NCBI RefSeq assembly: GCF_021375795.1
Contig: NZ_JAEIOI010000001.1
Location: forward strand, 1,240,001 to 1,304,000
From: Pseudomonas anguilliseptica
Lineage (GTDB): Bacteria; Pseudomonadota; Gammaproteobacteria; Pseudomonadales; Pseudomonadaceae
Direction of reading: 5' to 3'
Length of the DNA: 64,000 bases
Shown: positions 23,626 to 32,006 of the stretch, one piece after another
Layout: every line of letters begins with the position of its first letter
Position numbering within the stretch: position 1 is the stretch's first letter
Position numbers and translations under genes: made by a program
The notes under the pieces: model-generated
Told to the model about the DNA's origin: nothing
The model's database searches: none
What the model saw: the letters and a program-made list of their open reading frames with translations, nothing else

Positions 23626-24335
23626 TGAGCCATGCTGTAGCACGGCTGCGCGCCGAGCGGATTGCCCGCAGTGCCAAACCCTTTCTTGCCCGTGGCAGTC
23701 GTGCCATACGCTGCAACGACTGTCGCTTAGCCCTCAGTCACTGCCTGTGCGCCTGGCGCCCACGGATTGAAGCGCGGTCCGCCATGTGCCTGCTGATGCA
23801 CGATGTTGAAGCGCTCAAACCGAGCAACACTGGCTGGTTGATTGCCGATGTGGTGGCTGATACTTCGGCGTTTGGTTGGTCGCGGGTCACGGTTGATCCG
23901 GGCTTGCCGGCCTTGCTTCAGGATCCGCAGTGGCAGCCGTATCTGGTCTTCCCCGGTGAGTATGTGGCGGCTGAGCGAGTGGTCAGTGAGGTGATGCCGG
24001 CTGCGGGCAAGCGGCCGTTGTTCGTGTTGCTGGACGCGACCTGGAGCGAAGCGCGCAAGATGTTTCGCAAAAGCCCCTACCTCGACAGCCTGCCGGTACT
24101 CAGCCTGCAGGCCGAACAGCTGTCGCGCTACAAGTTGCGCCGTTCCAAGCGCGATGATCATTTCTGCACCGCAGAAGTCGCCGCGCTGTGCCTGGAACTG
24201 GCAGGTGATCAACGGGCCGCCGATGGGCTGAATGCCTATCTGGATGTCTTCAGCCAGCACTACCTGGCGGCCAAGGCCCCGCGCGCCGTGGCCCTGGATG
24301 ACCCCTTGCATCAGCGGCTGCGCGAGTTTCTGTAA
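23625..24335 (+). CDS. DTW-domain tRNA-uridine aminocarboxypropyltransferase-like protein
   Basis: The 236-residue protein carries the DTW family signature in LLDATWSEARKMFRKSPYL (about residues 140-158). An N-terminal cysteine cluster (IRCNDCRLALSHCLCAW) probably binds zinc. DTW proteins such as E. coli TapT/YfiP transfer the 3-amino-3-carboxypropyl group of SAM to uridine 47 in tRNA (acp3U). Whether this paralogue modifies the same position is inferred from the family. The start at 23625 overlaps a possible 11-codon leader. The gene ends 2 bases from the convergent EamA transporter gene. Confidence 0.82.
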   Translation: MSHAVARLRAERIARSAKPFLARGSRAIRCNDCRLALSHCLCAWRPRIEARSAMCLLMHDVEALKPSNTGWLIADVVADTSAFGWSRVTVDPGLPALLQDPQWQPYLVFPGEYVAAERVVSEVMPAAGKRPLFVLLDATWSEARKMFRKSPYLDSLPVLSLQAEQLSRYKLRRSKRDDHFCTAEVAALCLELAGDQRAADGLNAYLDVFSQHYLAAKAPRAVALDDPLHQRLREFL

Positions 24336-24337
24336 GG

Positions 24338-25219
24338 CTAGGCGAGCTTTTTTGGCCATAGCTGCGCGAGCAGCATGCCGGCGAACATCAGCGCGCAACC
24401 GAAGTAGCCGCGCAGCTCCAGCGATTCGCCGAGCAGCCAGGCACCGGCGATGGCGGCAAACACCGCCTCGAGGGACAGAATGATGGCGGCGTGGGAGGCG
24501 ATGGCATCCTTCTGCGCCACTACCTGCAAGGTAAAGCCGACAGCTACACCAAAGATTCCGCCGTAGAGAATCGCCGGGCCCGCAGCGATGATCGACTGCA
24601 ACTGAATTTCCTCGAAGATCACCGCCAGTACCAGGCTGATCACCGCGCAGGTGATGAACTGCACCAGGGCCAGGCGTAGCGGATCATGGCGGCCGGCGAA
24701 GAACCCCACCAGCAGCACATGCACGCCCCAGACAAAGGCCCCGGCCAGTTGCAGCCAGTCACCGGAGGCCACGGTAAAGCCTTCACCGACACTCAGCAGG
24801 AACATCCCCACCACCGCCAGGCAGGCGCCTAACCAGATGCCCAGGCCGGTCTTGTGGCCGATAAACAGGCCCAGCAGTGGCACGATGATCACGTACAGCC
24901 CGGTGATAAAGCCGGAGTTGGTCACGCTGGTAAACAGCAGGCCCACCTGTTGCAGGTTGATCCCCAGTGCCAGAGCCAGGCCCATCAGCACGCCACCGCG
25001 CAGCAACTGGCGATTCAGCGGTGCCACCGGCGCGCTGCTGCGGCCTTCCAGCAGATGCAGCACTGGAAGCAGAATCAGCGCCGCCAGGGCGAAGCGTAAT
25101 CCGCTATAAAGAAAGGGGCCGATGGCATCCATGCCCAGGCGCTGTGCGACAAATGCCGACCCCCAGATCATGGCGGTCAATAGCATCAACAAATCGGCGC
25201 GCAGGGCGTGGCTTCGCAT
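24338..25219 (-). CDS. DMT superfamily (EamA) transporter
   Basis: A 293-residue inner-membrane protein with ten predicted membrane segments arranged as two EamA repeats; the first starts LLMLLTAMIWGSAFVAQRLG and the second LAGAFVWGVHVLLVGFFAG. Typical C-terminal family features are SLEAVFAAIAGAWLLGESL and GCALMFAGMLLAQL. These carriers usually export amino acids or metabolites, but the substrate is unknown here. The ATG at 25219 (MRSHALRADLL) has a GAGAGC ribosome site; the frame upstream has no membrane character. Confidence 0.85.
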   Translation of the reverse strand: MRSHALRADLLMLLTAMIWGSAFVAQRLGMDAIGPFLYSGLRFALAALILLPVLHLLEGRSSAPVAPLNRQLLRGGVLMGLALALGINLQQVGLLFTSVTNSGFITGLYVIIVPLLGLFIGHKTGLGIWLGACLAVVGMFLLSVGEGFTVASGDWLQLAGAFVWGVHVLLVGFFAGRHDPLRLALVQFITCAVISLVLAVIFEEIQLQSIIAAGPAILYGGIFGVAVGFTLQVVAQKDAIASHAAIILSLEAVFAAIAGAWLLGESLELRGYFGCALMFAGMLLAQLWPKKLA

Positions 25220-25419
25220 TTCTAGCTCTCGTCGGCAAAGGTGCGAACTGTGCCGCAAAGCATCGTGCTTGACCACCCCGTCAGCGCTCGGCATGCTGGG
25301 CCGCTTTTCGGCGTGGTCGGAGTCGTTGGGGTTTTCGTCCGGCTCACTGCGCGCGCTGCGTTACCGTGCCCTGGACACTGCCTATCGCAGGCATCCACAT
25401 AACAAAAACAGGATTCACC

Positions 25420-26079
25420 ATGGCCGCTTTTGAAATCCTTATTGCTGATGATCACCCGCTATTTCGCAGTGCCTTGCAACAGGCGCTGACGCTTGGTCTG
25501 GGGCCGGATGTACGGCTGGTTGAAGCGGCCAGCATCGCCGAGCTGGAAGCCCGTCTGGCCGAGAAAACCGACTGGGATCTGGTCCTACTCGACCTCAATA
25601 TGCCAGGCGCCTACGGCTTCTCCGGGCTGGTGCTGCTGCGTGGGCAATACCCGCACGTGCCGGTGGTGATGATCTCGGCGCAGGAAGAGGCGGCCATCGT
25701 TGCCCGTTCGCGCGAGTTTGGTGCCAGTGGTTTTATCCCTAAATCCAGCGCTCTGGAAACCATCCAGCAGGCGGTGCGTCAGGTGCTCGATGGTGAGGTC
25801 TGGTGGCCGCAGCAGAGTCAGGAAGCGATTGCCCTGTCGGCCGAGGCCAAGGCTGCCAGTGCCGGGCTGGCCAGCCTGACGCCGCAGCAGTTCCGGGTGT
25901 TGACCATGGTCTGCGATGGCCTGCTGAACAAGCAGATTGCTTATGAGCTGAGTGTGTCCGAAGCCACGGTAAAAGCCCATGTGACGGCGATCTTCCGTAA
26001 GCTGGGCGTACGTACCCGCACTCAGGCGGCTTTGCTGCTGCAACAGCTGGAGTCGATTCCTGCGCAAACGGACGGTTAA
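25420..26079 (+). CDS. erdR: LuxR/NarL-type response regulator ErdR
   Basis: This 219-residue regulator has a receiver domain with the acidic pocket IADDHPLF and phospho-acceptor aspartate in WDLVLLDLNMPGAYG. The C-terminal LuxR helix-turn-helix reads LTPQQFRVLTMVCDGLLNKQIAYELSVSE followed by TVKAHVTAIFRKLGV. In P. aeruginosa the gene next to dgkA is ErdR, which controls ethanol and acetate utilisation genes; I use that name from synteny and sequence resemblance. No histidine kinase is encoded nearby, so its partner is elsewhere. The ATG at 25420 follows AGGA. Confidence 0.82.
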   Translation: MAAFEILIADDHPLFRSALQQALTLGLGPDVRLVEAASIAELEARLAEKTDWDLVLLDLNMPGAYGFSGLVLLRGQYPHVPVVMISAQEEAAIVARSREFGASGFIPKSSALETIQQAVRQVLDGEVWWPQQSQEAIALSAEAKAASAGLASLTPQQFRVLTMVCDGLLNKQIAYELSVSEATVKAHVTAIFRKLGVRTRTQAALLLQQLESIPAQTDG

Positions 26080-26146
26080 GCCTGCGTTAATCTTTGCTCG
26101 GCAGACTTGCTGCGCTGTTTTCTCCCTCTTGTTGTGATGATCCCCA

Positions 26147-26512
26147 ATGTCGCCATTCAAGGGCCAGACCGGCCTCAAACGTATTCTCAATGCCACAGGC
26201 TATTCGCTGGCTGGCCTGCGCGCGGCCTTCACTGGCGAAGCGGCATTTCGCCAACTGCTGCTGATCAATGTGCTGCTGGTGCCGCTGGCCTTCTACCTGG
26301 ACGTCAGCCGTGTCGAACGCGCCCTGATGGTGGCAGTCTGTCTGCTGGCGCTGATCGTCGAGTTGCTCAACTCGGCGGTGGAAGCAGCGATTGACCGCAT
26401 CTCCCTGGAGCTGCACCCACTGTCAAAAAATGCCAAGGACATGGGCAGTGCCGCGCAGTTCACCGCCCTGACGCTGATTGCCCTGGTATGGGCGATCATT
26501 CTGCTGGGCTGA
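26147..26512 (+). CDS. dgkA: Diacylglycerol kinase
   Basis: DgkA is a small trimeric inner-membrane enzyme that phosphorylates diacylglycerol released during membrane-derived oligosaccharide or envelope synthesis. The 121-residue protein has three membrane helices and the active-site stretch VELLNSAVEAAIDRIS with catalytic glutamate, plus KNAKDMGSAAQFTAL. This matches the roughly 120-residue family. It follows erdR after 67 bases and converges on finR 8 bases away. The ribosome site is weak. Confidence 0.95.
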   Translation: MSPFKGQTGLKRILNATGYSLAGLRAAFTGEAAFRQLLLINVLLVPLAFYLDVSRVERALMVAVCLLALIVELLNSAVEAAIDRISLELHPLSKNAKDMGSAAQFTALTLIALVWAIILLG

Positions 26513-26520
26513 CACGTCGA

Positions 26521-27447
26521 TCAGGCAATCGTCGGCAGGACGATCTGGTCACTGCGCGTCACGCCAGCGGTGAGGGCGCGACACAGTTCGATGAACTCGC
26601 GCATGGCTGCGGTCTGGTATTTCTGTTTGTGCCAGATGAAATAGAACTGCCGGCGCAGGTCCAGCTGCGGCGTTTCCACTGCCACCAGGCTGCCTCGGCG
26701 AAATGCATCGCGTAGCGCCAGGCGGGAAATACAGCCGATGCCCAGACCGGACTCCACTGCGCGTTTGATCGCCTCGGTATGCTCCAGCTCCAGGCGCACA
26801 TTCAGGCTGCTGGGGTGATGGCGCATGGCCTGATCGAAGGTCAGCCGCGTACCTGAGCCTTGCTCACGCAGAATCCAGGCCTCGCGGGTCAACTCCTCCA
26901 GGCTCGCCTCGCCGCGTTGTGCCAGGGCGTGTTGCGGCGCGCAAAACACCACCAGTTCATCCTCGACCCAAGGTTGTACCTCGATATCCGGGTGCTGGCA
27001 GTCGCCTTCGATCATGCCCATGTCCAGCTCGTAGTGGGCTATTTGTTGCACCACATGGGCGGTGTTGTGCACCTGCAGTTTCACCCGACATTCCGGGTGG
27101 CGCTGCATAAAACTGCCAATCAGCAAGGTTGCCAGGTAGTTGCCCACTGTCAGCGTGGCGCCGACATTCAGCGAGCCGTAGCCGCTCTTGCCGCCGAGCA
27201 GGCGTTCGATTTCCTTGGCTTGGTCGAGCAGTGCCACGGCTTGCGGCAGCAGTTGCAGGCCGAGTGCGTTTAGGCTCAGGCGCTTGCCGGCACGGTCGAA
27301 TAGCTGGCAGTCGGATTGGCGTTCCAGCTCGCTCAGTGAGGTACTGGTCGCCGACTGCGACAAAGCCAGGTAATCAGCGGCGCGGGAAACACTTTCCTGC
27401 TGAGCTACGGCCACAAACACCTGCAGTTGCCTAAGTGTAAATCGCAT
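26521..27447 (-). CDS. finR: LysR-type regulator FinR
   Basis: The 308-residue protein begins MRFTLRQLQVFVAVAQQESV, with the helix-turn-helix SRAADYLALSQSATSTSLSELERQ. Its effector domain includes YGSLNVGATLTVGNYLATLL and SGLGIGCISRLALRDAF. It is divergent from fpr. In Pseudomonas putida and P. aeruginosa the LysR gene in that place is FinR, required for superoxide-induced fpr expression and affecting sulfur metabolism. The start at 27447 was chosen at the homologous MRFTLRQL; the frame extends upstream into the promoter region but that part is not protein-like. Confidence 0.85.
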   Translation of the reverse strand: MRFTLRQLQVFVAVAQQESVSRAADYLALSQSATSTSLSELERQSDCQLFDRAGKRLSLNALGLQLLPQAVALLDQAKEIERLLGGKSGYGSLNVGATLTVGNYLATLLIGSFMQRHPECRVKLQVHNTAHVVQQIAHYELDMGMIEGDCQHPDIEVQPWVEDELVVFCAPQHALAQRGEASLEELTREAWILREQGSGTRLTFDQAMRHHPSSLNVRLELEHTEAIKRAVESGLGIGCISRLALRDAFRRGSLVAVETPQLDLRRQFYFIWHKQKYQTAAMREFIELCRALTAGVTRSDQIVLPTIA

Positions 27448-27471
27448 ATCTATATAACCGATAACCCATAT

Positions 27472-27484
27472 CTTGATAATCAAG
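27472..27484. promoter_or_regulatory. Palindrome in the finR-fpr gap, candidate FinR operator
   Basis: CTTGATAATCAAG is a perfect 13-base palindrome of LysR-box type, immediately upstream of the fpr -35 element and 25 bases from the finR start. It is flanked by ATATC and GATAT. Its position fits activation of fpr by FinR. Confidence 0.55.
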
Positions 27485-27513
27485 TTAACAGATATTATGC
27501 CGCTCTTTACAAT
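27485..27513 (+). promoter_or_regulatory. Probable fpr promoter
   Basis: TTAACA (27485-27490) and TACAAT (27508-27513) with a 17-base spacer form a good sigma-70 promoter, directly downstream of the palindrome at 27472. Confidence 0.6.
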
Positions 27514-27571
27514 GTTGTCCAATTCGCGCGCCTGCGCACAGGACCTTACATTCGTCGGAGCCCCCGAGCAC

Positions 27572-28351
27572 ATGAGCAACCTCAATTCCGAGCGCATCCT
27601 CAGCGTCCACCACTGGAACGATACCCTGTTCAGTTTCAAGTGCACCCGCGATCCGGGTCTGCGCTTCGAGAATGGCCAGTTCGTGATGATCGGCCTACAG
27701 CAGGACACTGGTCGTCCGCTGATGCGTGCCTACTCCATCGCCAGCCCGAACTGGGAAGAGCACCTGGAGTTCTTCAGCATCAAAGTGCCGGACGGCCCGC
27801 TGACCTCGCAGCTGCAGCACCTCAAGGAAGGTGACGAGATCATCATCAGCAAGAAGCCTACCGGCACCCTGGTGCTCGATGACCTCAATCCGGGCAAGCA
27901 TCTGTATCTGCTCAGCACTGGCACTGGCCTGGCGCCGTTTATGAGCGTGATTCAAGACCCGGAAACCTATGAGCGTTTCGAAAAGGTGATCCTGGTCCAC
28001 GGCGTGCGTTATGTGAACGAAGTGGCTTACCGTGAGTTCATCACCGAGCATCTGCCGAAAAATGAATTCTTCGGCGATGCGTTGAAGAACAAGCTGATCT
28101 ACTACCCGACCGTTACCCGCGAGCCGTTCGAGAATCAGGGCCGTCTGACCGACCTGATGCGCAGTGGCAAACTGTTCCAGGACATCGGTCTGCCGCCGAT
28201 CAACCCACAGGACGACCGCGCGATGATCTGCGGCAGCCCGAGCATGCTCGATGAAACCAGCGAAGTGCTCAACGAGTTCGGCCTGAAGATTTCCCCGCGT
28301 ATGCGTGAGCCGGGTGACTACCTGATCGAGCGCGCCTTCGTTGAGAAGTAA
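27572..28351 (+). CDS. fpr: Ferredoxin/flavodoxin-NADP+ reductase
   Basis: Fpr is a soluble FAD enzyme that passes electrons between NADPH and ferredoxin or flavodoxin and supports oxidative-stress defence and Fe-S repair. Seen are the FAD-binding RAYSIASPNWEEHLEFFSIKV region (R-x-Y-S), the NADP-binding LLSTGTGLAPFMSV and the C-terminal CGSPSMLDETSEVL. The length of 259 residues is typical of the short bacterial class. I chose MSNLNSERIL at 27572; the open frame upstream spans the promoter. FdxA (12.2 kb) is a possible redox partner. A strong terminator follows. Confidence 0.95.
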   Translation: MSNLNSERILSVHHWNDTLFSFKCTRDPGLRFENGQFVMIGLQQDTGRPLMRAYSIASPNWEEHLEFFSIKVPDGPLTSQLQHLKEGDEIIISKKPTGTLVLDDLNPGKHLYLLSTGTGLAPFMSVIQDPETYERFEKVILVHGVRYVNEVAYREFITEHLPKNEFFGDALKNKLIYYPTVTREPFENQGRLTDLMRSGKLFQDIGLPPINPQDDRAMICGSPSMLDETSEVLNEFGLKISPRMREPGDYLIERAFVEK

Positions 28352-28368
28352 GCGTGACTGAATAAAAG

Positions 28369-28392
28369 AGCCCGCCAATCGGCGGGCTTTTT
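28369..28392 (+). terminator. Intrinsic terminator of fpr
   Basis: AGCCCGCC, loop AATC, GGCGGGCT, then a T-run. It lies 17 bases after fpr and just before the convergent GGDEF gene end. Confidence 0.9.
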
Positions 28393-28401
28393 CATGTCTG
28401 G

Positions 28402-29793
28402 CTAGCTCTGCTCAGGCGCGCTGTGAAAGCGATTGCCGCCGTTCTGCTTGGCACGGTACATGGCGTTGTCGGCGTGCAGCAGTAACTGCTGTGCGTCCTG
28501 GGCATGTTGCGGGTAAAGGGCGATGCCGATGCTCGGCAGGATGGTCTGGTTCTGCCCGCACAGCTCGAAGGGCTGATTGAGGCTCTGGCGGATTTTTTCC
28601 GCCACCACGCTGGCGTGGTCGGCCGAGTGAAAGTCTTCCAGCAGTACGACGAATTCATCACCAGCAAAGCGCGCTACGGTATCGGCCTCGCGCAGGCACA
28701 GCTGAATACGCTGGGCGACGCCTTGCAGCAGCTGATCGCCAGCGGCGTGGCCGAGGTTGTCATTGACCTGCTTGAACTTGTCCAGATCGAGGAACAGCAG
28801 CGCCACTTGCGATTGCTCGCGACGCGCGCGGGCCAGGGCTGTATGCAGGCGATCGCGTAGCAGCTCGCGGTTGGGTAATTGGGTCAGTGAGTCGTACTGC
28901 GCCATGTACTGCAGGCGACTGAGCATCTGCTGACGCTCGATGGCGGCGGCCACCTGGGTCGAGACAAATTGCAGCAGCTCCTGATCACGCTCGCTGTAGC
29001 GCGTGGCGGCGCTGCTTTGCACCAGCAGCGCGCCGATAATTCCACGGTGCGAGCGCAGCGGTACGCCAAGCCAGCTATGTGGCGTTGCAGTTAGTGCCTG
29101 GCCGGCGTTGGGCAGCAGCAGGGTGTTGCCGCTACGAATCACCTGCGCGCTCAGCGTGGCGGCATTCAGTGGCGTTTCGACAGTCGTTGCTGGCGGCTGT
29201 TCGGCGGGGTAGGGGAAGCTCAGCTCGTCGTTCTGCTCATCGTACAGCGCTACTGAGAAACTGATGGTCGGCAACAGTTCGCCAATGATCTGGTGCACCT
29301 GCTGAAACAGCCCGAGCAGGTTCTTGGCCGAATGGGCCGCTTCGGAAATACCGTATAACGCGGCCTGCAGGGCTTCACTGCGTTTGCGCTCGCTGATGTC
29401 ATGGGCCACGGCAATGCGCACCTGATCATCCTCGGACCAGCGCGCGGACCAGAGGATATGCACGGTGCTGCCATCCTTGCGCAGGTAACGGTTTTCGAAG
29501 TGCGGGTGAGCGATGCCAGCCATGATCTCCCTGGCTGCCTGCAGGGTTTTCGCGCGGTCTTCCGGGTGGACCATGTCGATCATGCGGCGGCCGATCATCT
29601 CATCGGCGCGGTAGCCGAAAATATGCTGGCAGGCGGCGCTGACAAATACGAAATAGCCTTGTTGGTCGACCACACAGATGGCATCGAGCAGCAGGTCGAC
29701 GAGGTTCTCGGTCGGCGCGTAGGTGCTGGTTTGCATAGTTTCACTGGGTGTTGAGTCGTGAGGGAGCAGCGGCTGCTGGCTATTTGCAAGCAT
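28402..29793 (-). CDS. PAS-GAF-GGDEF diguanylate cyclase-like protein
   Basis: The protein has an N-terminal PAS domain (LVDLLLDAICVVDQQGYFVFVS, about residues 30-135, ending in a PAC-like segment with RYLRKDGSTV), a GAF domain (about 160-295) and a C-terminal GGDEF domain (YDSLTQLPNRELLRDRL onwards). The active-site loop is AGDEF rather than GGDEF, preceded five residues earlier by an RxxD inhibitory site (READ). It probably makes cyclic di-GMP in response to a signal sensed in the cytoplasm; there is no membrane segment. The start may be 29793 or the ATG at 29736 (MQTSTYAPTEN). Neither has a strong ribosome site. Confidence 0.82.
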   Translation of the reverse strand: MLANSQQPLLPHDSTPSETMQTSTYAPTENLVDLLLDAICVVDQQGYFVFVSAACQHIFGYRADEMIGRRMIDMVHPEDRAKTLQAAREIMAGIAHPHFENRYLRKDGSTVHILWSARWSEDDQVRIAVAHDISERKRSEALQAALYGISEAAHSAKNLLGLFQQVHQIIGELLPTISFSVALYDEQNDELSFPYPAEQPPATTVETPLNAATLSAQVIRSGNTLLLPNAGQALTATPHSWLGVPLRSHRGIIGALLVQSSAATRYSERDQELLQFVSTQVAAAIERQQMLSRLQYMAQYDSLTQLPNRELLRDRLHTALARARREQSQVALLFLDLDKFKQVNDNLGHAAGDQLLQGVAQRIQLCLREADTVARFAGDEFVVLLEDFHSADHASVVAEKIRQSLNQPFELCGQNQTILPSIGIALYPQHAQDAQQLLLHADNAMYRAKQNGGNRFHSAPEQS

Positions 29794-29877
29794 AGCCGCA
29801 GCTGCTCAGCTTACCCACATGATGATCAACAAAGAATGTTTGCCGCAGGCCGCCGGCAAACGGTTGCTCTAGGTGCG

Positions 29878-30291
29878 CTAATCGGCCTGGCTGAAGCGTT
29901 GCCCGGAAACCGCAGGGTGGTAAATCGGCTGCACCTTGTTGCCGGCAGGGTCGAGCAGGTGAAAGCTGTGCGCGCCGTCGCCATGGGCAAACGGGCGGTC
30001 GAGCAGGGTGACGCCTTGTGCCTTGAAGTAGGCATACCAGGCGTGCAACTCATCGATGCTGTCGACGATAAAACCGTAGTGATCCACCGCCTGCTCGCCG
30101 CTGCTGGGCACGCAGGCCCGGCCCAGCGAGAGGTTATCGTTACCACAGGTCAGGTAGACCAGGTCTTCATTGGCGCGGTGCAGCACCTGCATGCCAAGAA
30201 TGTCCACATAGAAGCGCTCGCAGGCTTCCAGATTAGGGACCAGCAGGGCGATATGGCGTAAGCCGTTAAGGCGACCGGGGCGTTCAAGCAT
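29878..30291 (-). CDS. VOC-family (glyoxalase-like) protein
   Basis: A 137-residue single-domain protein of the vicinal oxygen chelate superfamily: LRHIALLVPNLEACERFYVDILG opens the first repeat and VDHYGFIVDSIDELHAWYAYF the second, with a final FHLLDPAGNKVQPIYH. Histidine and glutamate metal ligands can be suggested but the substrate cannot. The ATG at 30291 has AGGA eight bases upstream, better than the ATG at 30300. It is a stand-alone gene downstream of trmO on the same strand. Confidence 0.78.
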   Translation of the reverse strand: MLERPGRLNGLRHIALLVPNLEACERFYVDILGMQVLHRANEDLVYLTCGNDNLSLGRACVPSSGEQAVDHYGFIVDSIDELHAWYAYFKAQGVTLLDRPFAHGDGAHSFHLLDPAGNKVQPIYHPAVSGQRFSQAD

Positions 30292-30380
30292 GGCTAGCAT
30301 CCTATTTTGTATACATTTATCTGTTAAATATAAGACAAAATTGCTTGTCGGCCTATGCGTGCGAACGGGTGTGGCTCAGA

Positions 30381-31076
30381 TCAAGTGGCCGGTACGACCT
30401 CCAGCACGCAGATGCTGCCGAGCTGCGGGTAGTGCCAGTGCACGTCGATATCCCAGAAGCGCACACCGTAACGGCGCTCAGGGCTGGGCTGCTGGTAGGC
30501 CGGGCGCGGGTCCTGGGCCAGGCACTGCTCGATCAATTCGACCAGCGGTTCATCCAGGCGCTGCCCGTGTTCGTTTGCCTGGATCAGTGCGCTGTCCTGC
30601 CAGCTGACGTCGATCCGCGCCGGTGCGTTGTCAGCAATGCGGTTGTAAGCATCGGCAACGCTGTCGGCATAGGGCACGTAGGGTTTGATATCCAGCACCG
30701 GGGTGCCATCGAGCAGGTCGATGCCAGAGAGCCACAGTTTGCCGGCTTCGACCCGCTCCAGCTTGACCACCGACTGGCCGATGCCATTGGGCCGGTGCGT
30801 GGCGCGGGTGCTGAACACGCCGACCGATTGATTGCCGCCCAGGCGTGGCGGGCGCACCTTGAGCCGTGGTTTGTCTTCCAGCGTCTGGTGAAACAGGAAC
30901 AGCAGCCAGACATGGCTGACTTGCTCCAGCCCCTGCACGGCATCGCCGTTATCGAACGGAGCGACTAGCTCCAGCACGCCACGGGCCGCTGGGGCCAGTT
31001 GCGGCTGACGGGGAATGGCGAACTTCTCCTTGAAGCAGGAGCGGACAAAACCGATGGGCGAAACCGAGTAGGACAT
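30381..31076 (-). CDS. trmO: tRNA (N6-threonylcarbamoyladenosine(37)-N6)-methyltransferase
   Basis: TrmO (formerly YaeB/TsaA-like) methylates t6A37 of threonine tRNA with SAM. The fold is the single-sheeted beta-barrel UPF0066 type. Recognisable segments are PIGFVRSCFKEKFAIPRQPQL, VSHVWLLFLFH, the conserved FSTRATHRPNGIGQSVVKL and LDIKPYVPYADS. The C-terminal domain ends with the RYGVRFWDIDV region. The length of 231 residues is normal. The start at 31076 (MSYSVSPIGF) is chosen over an ATG ten codons earlier by homology. It follows rhlG by 39 bases and may share its transcript. Confidence 0.92.
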   Translation of the reverse strand: MSYSVSPIGFVRSCFKEKFAIPRQPQLAPAARGVLELVAPFDNGDAVQGLEQVSHVWLLFLFHQTLEDKPRLKVRPPRLGGNQSVGVFSTRATHRPNGIGQSVVKLERVEAGKLWLSGIDLLDGTPVLDIKPYVPYADSVADAYNRIADNAPARIDVSWQDSALIQANEHGQRLDEPLVELIEQCLAQDPRPAYQQPSPERRYGVRFWDIDVHWHYPQLGSICVLEVVPAT

Positions 31077-31115
31077 GGCGGCGTGATCGAGTGAAAACGC
31101 CGCCATAGTACGCGA

Positions 31116-31886
31116 TTACAGGTGGAAACCGCCGTCGATCGGGATGATCGCACCGGTCATATAAGCCCCGGCGGTGCTCGCCAGGCTGATGGCCAGGGCG
31201 GCCATTTCTTCCTCGCGGCCCCAGCGCTGCATCGGGATCAGCGCACAGTCCTCGGCCATGGCCGCTTCATCCTGGGCAATAAACTGGGTCATCTTGCTTG
31301 GGAAGCGGCCCGGGGCGATGACGTTGACGTTGATGTGCTGGCCCACCAGCTCGCGGGCGAGCATGCGTGACAGCTGGTGCAGCGCCGCCTTGCTCGGGCC
31401 GTAGGCGTAGGCGTCTTCGCCGTGCGAGGTGATCCCGGCCACCGAACCGATATTGATCACCCGTGCCGGGTTGGCCGCGCTGCCGCCCTTGCGCAGCAGT
31501 GGCAGGAGTTTCTGGATGCAGCTGAACACTGACGTCACGTTAAGCTGCATGACCTTCTCCCAGCCCTTGGCCGGGTAGTTTTCCAGCGGGGCGCCCCAGG
31601 TGGTGCCGGCGTTGTTCACCAGAATATCCAGGCTGCCGATCTGCCCTGTCAGCTGCTCGGCCAGTACCTGCACACCGTCTTCGCTGGCCAGGTTGGCGGC
31701 AATACCGTGGCAGGTGCCGAAGGCCGATAACTCGGCGGCAGTTTGCGCGCAGGCCTCGCCATCACGGGCGCAGACGTAAACGGTGGCGCCGGCTTCGACA
31801 AAGGCTTTGGCGATCATCTTGCCGATACCGCGGGTGCCGCCGGTGACCAGGGCGGTGCGGCCTTGCAGACTGAAGTAGGGGTGCAT
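31116..31886 (-). CDS. rhlG: Short-chain dehydrogenase RhlG
   Basis: RhlG is an NADPH-dependent ketoreductase first linked to the beta-hydroxy acids of rhamnolipids and polyhydroxyalkanoates, although its exact physiological substrate is debated. The 256-residue length and the start MHPYFSLQGRTALVTGG match P. aeruginosa RhlG closely. Classical SDR motifs are TGGTRGIG, NNAG, the catalytic serine in IGSVAG and YxxxK in AYGPSKAAL. No rhlA or rhlB lies nearby, so a link to rhamnolipids in this organism is not shown. Confidence 0.9.
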   Translation of the reverse strand: MHPYFSLQGRTALVTGGTRGIGKMIAKAFVEAGATVYVCARDGEACAQTAAELSAFGTCHGIAANLASEDGVQVLAEQLTGQIGSLDILVNNAGTTWGAPLENYPAKGWEKVMQLNVTSVFSCIQKLLPLLRKGGSAANPARVINIGSVAGITSHGEDAYAYGPSKAALHQLSRMLARELVGQHINVNVIAPGRFPSKMTQFIAQDEAAMAEDCALIPMQRWGREEEMAALAISLASTAGAYMTGAIIPIDGGFHL

Positions 31887-32006
31887 GACTAATCCTTGTG
31901 GCGGATAAAGGTCATTACCCTAACGCGATGCCTGCTTGGCGGCAGGCACTATTGCCCGTGGAAATACGCTGCCATGCGGGCAGGCATGGCAGCGAGAGGG
32001 CGCGAC

